NCBI GenBank assembly: GCA_045132035.1
Contig: JBGURM010000025.1
Coordinates: 1-36,496, forward strand
DNA: 36,496 nt
Direction: 5' to 3'
Source: UBA2450 sp045132035
GTDB lineage: Bacteria > Bacillota_I > Bacilli_A > RFN20 > CAG-826
The notes under the pieces were generated by a model that was not told where the DNA came from, did no database searches, and saw nothing but the letters and a program-made list of their open reading frames with translations. Of this stretch, positions 6,763 to 13,916 are shown piece after piece; within the stretch, counting starts at the first letter, position 1; every line of letters starts with the position of its first letter. A program made the translations under genes and the position numbers.

Positions 6763-8985
6763 ATGTTATTTAGAAAGAAGAAAAAAGAAATGAAAAAAGT
6801 ATTCGAATTAGAATTCGAAGGAAAGAAGTTCGTTGTTGAAGCCGGCGAAATCGCAAAACAAGCTGATGGCGCTGTCTTAGTAAGATTAAATGAAACAGTC
6901 GTTCTTTCCACCGCATGTGCATCCGATTTGCCAAAAGAAGGCGATTTCTTCCCTCTAACAGTTGGTTATGAAGAAAAACAATACGCTGTTGGCAAAATTC
7001 CAGGATCATTTTTAAGAAGAGAAGGTAGAGCAGGAGAACACGCTACCTTAACCGCAAGATTAATTGACCGTCCTATTAGACCAATGTTCTCCGAAGGATT
7101 TAGAAACGAAGTTCAAATCGTTAACACAGTCATGTCAGTTGACCAAGACTGCACCCCAGAAATGACCGCTATGCTTGGTTCAAGCTTAGCCCTTGGAATT
7201 AGTGATATTCCATTTGATGGTCCTATTGCTGGAGTTTATGTTGGTAGAGTTAACGGCAAATTCATCATCAACCCAACTGGTGAAGAAAAAGCTGCTTCCG
7301 ATATCAACTTAGCAGTTGCCGGTACAAAAGAAGCGATCAACATGGTTGAAGCTGGTGCTGACCAAGTTAGCGAAGAAGATATGTTAGACGCCTTAATGTT
7401 TGGCCACGAAGCCATCAAAAAATTATGTGTCTGGCAAGAAAAAATCATTAAAGAAATCGGTAAACCAAAACGTCATATCGATTTATATGTCTGTGATCCA
7501 GTCATTGAAAAAGATGTTACCGAAAGAGCAGAAGCTCGCTTAGTGAAAGCAATCTCAATCTTCGATAAACTCGAAAGACAAGACGCGATTGATGCGATTG
7601 AAAACGAAATTATCGATGATTACGATACAAGAAAATATGAAGATGAGAAAACTCATCAAAAGACCTTATCAATGGTCAAAGAAACTCTTGAAAAATTAGT
7701 CGCTAAAGAAGTTAGAAGATTAATTACTGATGAGAAGATTAGACCAGATGGTCGTAAAGTTGACGAAATTCGTCCTTTAGACGCTCAAGTTGACTTATTA
7801 CCAAGAACTCATGGTTCTGCCATGTTCACTCGTGGACAAACCCAAGTTATCTCTGTCACAACTTTAGGTGCTAAGAGTGATGAACAAATCATCGATAACT
7901 TAACCGATGAAGAAACACGTCACTGGATGCATCATTACAACTTCCCACCATACTCTGTTGGTGAAGTTGGAAGAATGGGCTCTCCAGGAAGAAGAGAAAT
8001 CGGTCATGGTGCTTTAGGTGAAAGAGCATTATCATATGTCATCCCAAGCGCTGAAGAATTCCCATACACAATTAGAACAGTTGCTGAAGTTGTTGAATCA
8101 AATGGTTCTTCTTCTCAAGCCTCAATCTGTGCTTCTTGTATGTCCTTAATGGCCGCTGGTGTCCCAATTAAAGGTATCGTTAGTGGTATCGCTATGGGCT
8201 TAATCAGCTCTGGACCATTAGATGGCAAACACCCATATACAATTCTTACCGATATTCAAGGTTTAGAAGATCACTTCGGTGATATGGACTTCAAAGTTGC
8301 TGGTACTGAAAAAGGTATTACCGCACTTCAAATGGATATCAAAATCAAAGGCGTCACTAAAGAAGTCTTACGTGAAGCTTTAGCTCAAGCACATGATGCA
8401 AGAGCAAAGATTCGTGAAGTCATGAAACAAGCCATTGCTGAACCAAGACCAGATGTTGGCAAGTACGCTCCAAAAATGGATACATTCTTCATTGATGTTG
8501 ACAAGATTAGAGAAGTCATTGGCACTGGTGGAAAAGTTATCAACGAAATCATTGCTCAATGTGACAATGTCAAAATTGACATTGAAGACAACGGACAAGT
8601 TACTCTCTACCATATGGATAGAGAAGTCATCAACAAAGCAAAACAAATCATTCTTGATATTGTTAGAGAAGCAAAAGTTGGTGAAGAATTCGTTGGTGAA
8701 GTCACTAGAGTTGAAGACTATGGTGCCTTTGTCCGCTTATTCGGTAACGTTGAAGGCTTATGCCACGTTTCCCGCTTAGGATGGGGATATGTTGCTAAAG
8801 CAAGCGATGTTGTCAAAGTTGGAGATAGCTTAAGAGTTCGTGTCATCGAAATTGATGACCACGGAAAAGTTAAGGTCTCTGCTAAAGAATTTATGGAAAA
8901 ACCAGCGGAAGAAGAAGGAAGAAAATTAGAACACAATTCTCGTCCAGATAAATCCGTTAAAGGACCACGTAAATTCAGAAAGTAA
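6763..8985 (+). CDS. pnp: Polyribonucleotide nucleotidyltransferase (PNPase)
   Basis: PNPase degrades RNA 3'-to-5' using phosphate. Two RNase PH domains are evident: the first with VETVVLSTACASDLPKEG-like start, ARLIDRPIRPMF and EGFRNEVQIV, the second with RTHGSAMFTRGQTQVISVTTLG and MGSPGRREIGHGALGERAL. A KH domain (EVIGTGGKVINEII, near residue 584) and an S1 domain (GEVTRVEDYGAFVRLF, near 641) finish the chain. Length 740 with this start. Two starts are possible: ATG 6763 adds nine mostly basic residues (LFRKKKKE); ATG 6790 gives the more usual MKKVFELEFEG opening. Neither has a clear Shine-Dalgarno. I keep 6763 because a -10 box lies 9 bases before it. A terminator follows. Confidence 0.97.
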   Translation: MLFRKKKKEMKKVFELEFEGKKFVVEAGEIAKQADGAVLVRLNETVVLSTACASDLPKEGDFFPLTVGYEEKQYAVGKIPGSFLRREGRAGEHATLTARLIDRPIRPMFSEGFRNEVQIVNTVMSVDQDCTPEMTAMLGSSLALGISDIPFDGPIAGVYVGRVNGKFIINPTGEEKAASDINLAVAGTKEAINMVEAGADQVSEEDMLDALMFGHEAIKKLCVWQEKIIKEIGKPKRHIDLYVCDPVIEKDVTERAEARLVKAISIFDKLERQDAIDAIENEIIDDYDTRKYEDEKTHQKTLSMVKETLEKLVAKEVRRLITDEKIRPDGRKVDEIRPLDAQVDLLPRTHGSAMFTRGQTQVISVTTLGAKSDEQIIDNLTDEETRHWMHHYNFPPYSVGEVGRMGSPGRREIGHGALGERALSYVIPSAEEFPYTIRTVAEVVESNGSSSQASICASCMSLMAAGVPIKGIVSGIAMGLISSGPLDGKHPYTILTDIQGLEDHFGDMDFKVAGTEKGITALQMDIKIKGVTKEVLREALAQAHDARAKIREVMKQAIAEPRPDVGKYAPKMDTFFIDVDKIREVIGTGGKVINEIIAQCDNVKIDIEDNGQVTLYHMDREVINKAKQIILDIVREAKVGEEFVGEVTRVEDYGAFVRLFGNVEGLCHVSRLGWGYVAKASDVVKVGDSLRVRVIEIDDHGKVKVSAKEFMEKPAEEEGRKLEHNSRPDKSVKGPRKFRK

Positions 8986-9010
8986 TTTGACTAACAAAAA
9001 TAATTAAAAT

Positions 9011-9034
9011 AACTCTCGAATTTTCGAGAGTTTT
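9011..9034 (+). terminator. Terminator after pnp
   Basis: AACTCTCGAA (9011-9020) is mirrored by TTCGAGAGTT (9023-9032), a 10-bp inverted repeat with a very short centre, followed by a broken T-run (TTTTATTTAT). The weak T-run makes termination partial. The -10 of the next gene begins immediately after. Confidence 0.65.
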
Positions 9035-9039
9035 ATTTA

Positions 9040-9045
9040 TATAAT
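9040..9045 (+). promoter_or_regulatory. -10 box (TATAAT) of the 9056 gene, predicted leaderless start
   Basis: A perfect TATAAT ends 10 bases before ATG 9056. Transcription normally begins about 7 bases after a -10 box, so the mRNA would have 3-4 untranslated bases. No Shine-Dalgarno is present and no -35 match is convincing. Confidence 0.55.
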
Positions 9046-9055
9046 AAATACAGAT

Positions 9056-10489
9056 ATGTTAGACGTAGTAATTATTGGTGCAGGCGTCACTGGTGCTTTT
9101 ATCGCCCGTAAGTTAGCGCGTTACGAATTATCTGTTGCTCTTTTTGAAAGGGAAAACGATGTTGGCAACGTAACAAGTAACGCAAACAGTGCTATCGTAC
9201 ATAGCGGTTATGATCCTGTCCCACACACATTAAAAGCACTCTTAAATGTTCGCGGTAATCAAATGTTTGATACCATTGCCGATGAACTTGATGTTCATTT
9301 TAATCGTTGCGGTTCTTTAACTGTTGCGGTTAGTGATGAACAAATGAATATGCTTCATGATTTAGTCAAAAGAAGTGAAGAAAATGGTGTTCCAGTTCGT
9401 TTATTAGACGCTGAAGAAGTGAAAAAACTTGAACCACACATTAATAAAGAAGTTAAAGGAGCTTTACTTGCCCCAACTGCTGGAGTTATTGATCCATTCA
9501 ATTTAGTTGTCCACTGTGTGGAAAACGCTGTCGATAATGGTGTTAAACTCCATCTTTCTGAACCAGTTGTCGATATTAAAGACTGTGGTGATCATTTCGT
9601 CGTTAAAACTAATAAAGGTGAATACGAAACAAAAGTGGTCATTAACGCAGCAGGATTATATAGCGATAAAATTGCTTCAATGATTGAAGATATCGATTGG
9701 AATTTAATTCCAAGAAAAGGCGAATATTTCGTCTTAGACCATTATGATGTCGGTTTAGTCAATCACACAATATTCCCTCTTCCAAGCGCAAAAGGAAAAG
9801 GTGTCCTTGTTTCTATGACTAGTAGTAACAATTATATTGTTGGACCTAGTAGTGAACCAATTGATGATGTTGAAGATTTCGCTACAGATAGTTACACATT
9901 AGGGGAAATCCGTCGTCAAGCCACTGAACTTGTTCCTGATATTCCTTTCAATCAGGTCATTAGAGTGTTCTCTGGTATTAGACCAACTTCAACTAGACAT
10001 GATTTCATCATCGAACCAGCTAAAACTAATGATCATTTCATTAATGTCGCTGGTATTGAATCTCCAGGATTAGTCTCTTCTCCTGCAATCGCGGAATATG
10101 TCTTTGAAAACTATGTTTCTAAATTATTTAATTTAAAATTAAAAACCAACTTTAATCCTCGTGTAAAAAGATACACAAGATTAAACGATATGACTCTTGA
10201 AGAAAGAAACGAAATGATTAAAAAGAATCCAGAATTTGGAAAAATCATTTGTAGCTGTGAAAAAGTTTCTTTAGGTGAAATTAAGGAACTTCTTGATAGA
10301 AGTGTTCCACCTCAAACAGTTAAAGGAGTAAAAAGAAGATGTCGTGCAGGCTTTGGCAAATGCCAAGGTGGATTCTGCTCACCAATGGTCACTCTTATTT
10401 TAGCGAAACATTATAATGTTTCTCCTTTAGATATCAAATGGGATAAAGAATCTTCTAATATCCTCAAGGAAGAGGTGAAGAAATTATGA
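9056..10489 (+). CDS. FAD-dependent oxidoreductase with C-terminal BFD-type [2Fe-2S] domain (GlpA-like)
   Basis: The N-terminal Rossmann motif VVIIGAGVTGAFIARKLARY binds FAD, and the middle follows the DAO/GlpA fold (SNANSAIVHSGYD, then VVINAAGLYSDKIASM, and FSGIRPTSTRHDFIIEP). Residues about 395-445 form a BFD-like iron-sulphur domain with Cys399, Cys401, Cys436 and Cys441 (plus Cys429). Relatives are annotated as glycerol-3-phosphate dehydrogenase or L-2-hydroxyglutarate oxidase-like proteins; the combination with the next two genes resembles the anaerobic GlpABC-type arrangement found in Firmicutes and Thermotoga. The substrate is probably glycerol 3-phosphate, but that is inference. The stop overlaps the next start by 4 bases (ATGA). 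Confidence 0.85.
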   Translation: MLDVVIIGAGVTGAFIARKLARYELSVALFERENDVGNVTSNANSAIVHSGYDPVPHTLKALLNVRGNQMFDTIADELDVHFNRCGSLTVAVSDEQMNMLHDLVKRSEENGVPVRLLDAEEVKKLEPHINKEVKGALLAPTAGVIDPFNLVVHCVENAVDNGVKLHLSEPVVDIKDCGDHFVVKTNKGEYETKVVINAAGLYSDKIASMIEDIDWNLIPRKGEYFVLDHYDVGLVNHTIFPLPSAKGKGVLVSMTSSNNYIVGPSSEPIDDVEDFATDSYTLGEIRRQATELVPDIPFNQVIRVFSGIRPTSTRHDFIIEPAKTNDHFINVAGIESPGLVSSPAIAEYVFENYVSKLFNLKLKTNFNPRVKRYTRLNDMTLEERNEMIKKNPEFGKIICSCEKVSLGEIKELLDRSVPPQTVKGVKRRCRAGFGKCQGGFCSPMVTLILAKHYNVSPLDIKWDKESSNILKEEVKKL

Positions 10490-11739
10490 TTAAACGTGAT
10501 TTAGTAATTATTGGTGGTGGTTCCGCTGGTATGGCGGCTGCTATCGAAGCAAAGAAAAACGGAATCGATGATATTCTCATCTTAGAAAAAGATGGAGTGT
10601 TGGGTGGTATTCTTAATCAATGTATTCATAATGGATTTGGTTTAACGGAATTCAAAGAAGAATTAACCGGTCCGGAATATTTATCAAGATTTGCTGATCA
10701 AGTCGAAGAAATGGGAATTGAATATAAACTCAATTCTTTAGTTCTTGATGTGACAGAAAATAAAATCGTTACTTATAGTAATGCAGAAGATGGAGTAGTT
10801 TTAGTAGAAGCTAAAGCTATCGTCTTTGCTACTGGATGCTATGAAAGAAGCGCAGGAGCGATTCAATTATCAGGAGATCGTTGTTCTGGCATCATTACCG
10901 CTGGTACTGCTCAAAAATATTTAAATATTCACGGATACTTAGTTGGTAAACGTATTGTTATTCTTGGTAGTGGTGATATTGGATTAATCATGGCGAGAAG
11001 AATGACACTAGAAGGCGCAAAAGTTTTATGTGTTTCTGAATTAATGCCATATTCAAATGGTTTAAATAGAAACATTGCTCAATGTTTAAATGACTATAAC
11101 ATTCCACTTTATCTTTCTAGAAGCGTTCTTCGCGTTGAAGGAAAGAATGGTAGGGTAGAAAAAGTTGTTCTTGCCGCTGTTGATGACAAGATGAAATTCA
11201 TTCCAGGAACTGAAATGGAATTTGAATGTGATACCCTCTTACTTTCAGTTGGTTTAATTCCTTATGTCTCACTTTTAGATAAGCTTCATGCGGACATGAG
11301 TTCCACTAGAGGCGCTAAAGTTAATGACCAATTAATGACTTCTATTCCAGGTGTCTTTGCCTGTGGTAACTGTTTACACGTTCATGACGTTGTTGACTTT
11401 GTTACTGATGAAGGAAGAGACGCTGGTAGAGGTGCAGCTAACTACATCAAAGGGTTAAGTGAAAAGAAAAAACATATCACAGTCAAACCAGGTAATGGCG
11501 TGTCTTATGTCATTCCTCAATTTATTGAGACTGATTTAAATAACGACATTACATTCAAGTTTAGAGTTCGTAAACCAGTTAAAAATGTCTTCGTTAACTT
11601 CAAAAGTGGTGACCAACTTGTTAATAAAGTTGTTAAACCTGTACTCATTCCAAGTGAAATGGTAATGATCAAACTTAATAAAGACAAATTAGCGAATTTA
11701 CCAGTCGATGAGATCGAAGTCTCTTTGGAGGAAAGATAA
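10486..11739 (+). CDS. NAD(P)/FAD-dependent oxidoreductase, partner of the GlpA-like enzyme
   Basis: It has two nucleotide-binding motifs: an FAD-binding VIIGGGSAGMAAAIEAKKNG at the N terminus, and a second GxGxxG (VILGSGDIGLIMARRM, near residue 160) for NAD(P)H, the pyridine nucleotide-disulphide oxidoreductase fold. ATGCYERSAGAIQLSGDRCSG and the late GVFACGNCLHVHDVVDFVTDEG are typical of the 'opine/glycerol dehydrogenase B-like' group. Length 417. GAGGTG precedes the ATG by about 9 bases and the start overlaps the upstream gene. It probably passes electrons between the flavin of the upstream protein and NAD(P)H, with the DUF1667 protein as third partner. A C-terminal beta-rich region of about 90 residues is less conserved. 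Confidence 0.85.
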   Translation: MIKRDLVIIGGGSAGMAAAIEAKKNGIDDILILEKDGVLGGILNQCIHNGFGLTEFKEELTGPEYLSRFADQVEEMGIEYKLNSLVLDVTENKIVTYSNAEDGVVLVEAKAIVFATGCYERSAGAIQLSGDRCSGIITAGTAQKYLNIHGYLVGKRIVILGSGDIGLIMARRMTLEGAKVLCVSELMPYSNGLNRNIAQCLNDYNIPLYLSRSVLRVEGKNGRVEKVVLAAVDDKMKFIPGTEMEFECDTLLLSVGLIPYVSLLDKLHADMSSTRGAKVNDQLMTSIPGVFACGNCLHVHDVVDFVTDEGRDAGRGAANYIKGLSEKKKHITVKPGNGVSYVIPQFIETDLNNDITFKFRVRKPVKNVFVNFKSGDQLVNKVVKPVLIPSEMVMIKLNKDKLANLPVDEIEVSLEER

Positions 11740-12081
11740 ATGAAAGAATTAACATGTATCGTTTGCCCTAGAGGTTGTAGATTAACTATCGATGATAACT
11801 TAAATGTTACTGGTAATTTCTGTCCTCGTGGAGCGGAATATGCAAAAAACGAATTAACTAATCCAAAAAGAATGATTACTTCATTCATGAGGGTTAAAAA
11901 TAGAGAGAACTGTGTCGTCTCTGTTAAGACTAGCACCGCAATTCCAAAAGGAATGATTTTCCAAGTGATGGAAGAGATTAATCATGTTGGAGTTGACGCT
12001 CCTACACATATTGGCGATATCGCAATTAAAAACGTTTTAGATACAGGTGCTGATATCGTTATTACAAAAAATATTAAATAA
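11740..12081 (+). CDS. DUF1667 cysteine-cluster protein
   Basis: The 113-residue protein starts MKELTCIVCPRGCRLTI and has Cys6, Cys9, Cys13 and Cys28 (NFCPRGAEYA), a CxxCxxxC...C pattern suited to an iron-sulphur cluster or zinc. The DUF1667 family almost always follows the two oxidoreductases encoded just upstream, and it starts directly after the stop of the second, with GGAGG nine bases away. The body contains TSFMRVKNRENCVVSVKTS and the ending DIGADIVITKNIK-like stretch. It may form the electron-transfer subunit, but no function has been assigned that I can state with certainty. Confidence 0.85.
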   Translation: MKELTCIVCPRGCRLTIDDNLNVTGNFCPRGAEYAKNELTNPKRMITSFMRVKNRENCVVSVKTSTAIPKGMIFQVMEEINHVGVDAPTHIGDIAIKNVLDTGADIVITKNIK

Positions 12082-12085
12082 TTAT

Positions 12086-12112
12086 TTTTAACATAATTCT
12101 ATTTTGTTAAAA
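12086..12112 (+). repeat. 8-bp inverted repeat upstream of the RNase J-like gene
   Basis: TTTTAACA (12086-12093) and TGTTAAAA (12105-12112) are perfect inverted copies with an 11-base centre. No T-run follows, so it is a poor terminator; it could be an operator or simply an AT-rich chance match. A possible -10 (TATAGT, 12130-12135) lies downstream. Confidence 0.35.
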
Positions 12113-12163
12113 TAATGCTATAGGATTCGTATAGTCAATGTTTTGATTTACTGAAGGAGTTTT

Positions 12164-13852
12164 ATGTCAGAGAAAATAAAAGTATTTGCGTTGTCTGGAT
12201 TAGATGAAGATGGTCGTGATTGCTACGTTATTGAATTAAATAACGATATTTTCGTTATCGACGCCGGAACTTCTTTACCTGACAAAACAATTCCTGGAGT
12301 AGACTCCTTACTTCCTAATTTCGACTATCTTATTAAAAATAAAGATCGTATTAGAGCTTATATCATTACGCATGGTCATGATGAAAGTATGGGAGCGATT
12401 AGACATTTCTATAAATACGCTCCAGCTCCAGTTTATTGTTCTAGAACAACAATGACCATCATGGAAGGCCAACTAGCGATTAGTGACCAACAAAAACTCA
12501 AATATGATTTTAGAATCATTAAACCTAGTGACGATGTCGTTATCAGTGGAACTCGTGTGAGATTTTTCCAAACTTGCCATAACGCCGCTAATTCTTCAGG
12601 TGTCGCTATTTCTACTTCTCAAGGTAATATTATCTTTACCGGAGATTTCATTATTAACTTCGCAACTGAAGAAACAAATTATCAATTTGATTTAGCGATG
12701 GCAAGTGAACTCGCTAAAGAACCTACCCTTCTATTAATGGCGGAAAGTAAAAACGCTGATAAGAATGGGTATTGTTCTCCAAAACATCGTTCGAGTGACT
12801 TAATTGAAAAATATTTCAAACTTAATCGAAGAATATTTGTTGCTTGCTACTGGCAAAATATGTATCGAGTGAGAGAAATTGTTCGTTTAGTTAAGAAATA
12901 TAATAAGAAGATTTATTGCTATGACAACTATACAGAAATCATCATGCAACAAATCGTCGCGGCCACTGGAACTGGCTCATTAACCAGAGATGATTTTGTT
13001 TCCAAAGAAAATCTCTTAAGAGTTAGAAAGAGTGACTTAGTCATTTTGATGGTCGGTCAAAATGATGATTTATTCAAAGAAATTTCTTCTTTAGCAAGAG
13101 GAAATAACTCTGATAAACGAATCGTTTTAGAAGCTGATGATATCTTTATTGATGTCGCTGTTCCTCGACCAAGCTTTGAAACAATCGCTACTAGATCAAT
13201 GGATTTGGTCTATCGTTCTGGCTGTGATGTTGTGTGGCTTAAAAACAAAGATGTCTCCGCAATGCACGCTAAAGAAGATGACATTCGCTTCGTTTTAAAT
13301 CTATTTAAACCAAAATATTATTTCCCAGTTCGTGGTCATTATACAAAGATTATGGAAAACGCTAAACTTGCGATTTCCTTAGGAATTGGTCTTAACCATA
13401 TGAATGTCTTTGTATTAGATAATGGCATGCAAATTATCTTTGAAGAAAATCGTAGACCAGTCATTTTACCAAATGAAGTAACGGGAATTGATGTCTCACC
13501 AATCTTAGTGGACGGCAGGGGTGTTACAAAAATTAATGATGAAATCATTGAAGCCCGTCAAAAGATGGGAATCGATGGTTCGGTTGTTATTGCATCTACC
13601 GTTTCATTTAATCAAAAGAAGATTGTCGCGGGACCTGATTGTCAAATGAGAGGATTTGTCTTTGTTAAAGAAGCCGAACCTTTATTAAAATCAATCACTC
13701 AAATCTATTTAGAAGAAGTTAATGCGATGTTAACTCGTAATCTAGATATCGAACAAACTAAAAACACAATTAAAGAAAGAATTAGATGGTTTATCCGTCG
13801 AGAAAATGGACGAGAGCCACTAATAGAACCAATTATCTTAGTTGTCGAATAA
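12164..13852 (+). CDS. rnjB: RNase J family protein with degenerate metal-binding motif (RNase J2-like)
   Basis: The protein follows the RNase J layout: N-terminal metallo-beta-lactamase fold, inserted beta-CASP domain, return of the MBL fold, and a C-terminal domain (about 450-562). The motif that is HxHxDH in active enzymes reads THGHDESMG here: His70 and His72 are kept but the next two ligands are Glu74 and Ser75. His139 (TCHNAANSSG) and Asp161 (FTGDF) remain. The late PVHGE-type motif is PVRGHY, with Arg390 and His392. Active-site erosion of this kind is known in RNase J2 of Bacillus and Staphylococcus, which supports the J1 partner, so this copy is probably a J2-like subunit. Length 562 is normal. 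GAAGGAG lies five bases before the ATG. A strong terminator follows. Confidence 0.85.
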   Translation: MSEKIKVFALSGLDEDGRDCYVIELNNDIFVIDAGTSLPDKTIPGVDSLLPNFDYLIKNKDRIRAYIITHGHDESMGAIRHFYKYAPAPVYCSRTTMTIMEGQLAISDQQKLKYDFRIIKPSDDVVISGTRVRFFQTCHNAANSSGVAISTSQGNIIFTGDFIINFATEETNYQFDLAMASELAKEPTLLLMAESKNADKNGYCSPKHRSSDLIEKYFKLNRRIFVACYWQNMYRVREIVRLVKKYNKKIYCYDNYTEIIMQQIVAATGTGSLTRDDFVSKENLLRVRKSDLVILMVGQNDDLFKEISSLARGNNSDKRIVLEADDIFIDVAVPRPSFETIATRSMDLVYRSGCDVVWLKNKDVSAMHAKEDDIRFVLNLFKPKYYFPVRGHYTKIMENAKLAISLGIGLNHMNVFVLDNGMQIIFEENRRPVILPNEVTGIDVSPILVDGRGVTKINDEIIEARQKMGIDGSVVIASTVSFNQKKIVAGPDCQMRGFVFVKEAEPLLKSITQIYLEEVNAMLTRNLDIEQTKNTIKERIRWFIRRENGREPLIEPIILVVE

Positions 13853-13879
13853 AAGCACTACAAAATTAGTGCTTTTTTT
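13851..13879 (+). terminator. Strong terminator after the RNase J-like gene
   Basis: AAAAGCACTA (13851-13860) pairs perfectly with TAGTGCTTTT (13867-13876) over loop CAAAAT, followed by more T. It starts in the stop codon of the gene. Confidence 0.9.
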
Positions 13880-13880
13880 C

Positions 13881-13909
13881 TTCAAAAAAGTCGTACGTAT
13901 GCGTATAAT
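13881..13909 (+). promoter_or_regulatory. ftsK promoter, predicted leaderless
   Basis: TTCAAA (13881-13886) and a perfect TATAAT (13904-13909) are 17 bases apart. Seven bases separate the -10 from ATG 13917, so transcription should start on or next to the A of the start codon. A second TATAAT (13909-13914) overlaps the first. No Shine-Dalgarno is present. Confidence 0.65.
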
Positions 13910-13916
13910 ATAATGT

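Noticed and set aside
8435..8779. Plus-strand open frame of 114 codons inside pnp
   Set aside because: It is an out-of-frame shadow of the KH and S1 domains of PNPase.
11517..11936. Minus-strand open frame of 139 codons
   Set aside because: It lies wholly over the FAD oxidoreductase and DUF1667 genes, has no recognisable motif and no ribosome-binding site; it is a shadow frame.
12164..13852. Reading the RNase J-like gene as a generic metallo-beta-lactamase hydrolase
   Set aside because: The beta-CASP insertion, length 562 and C-terminal domain match RNase J; only the metal motif is altered.
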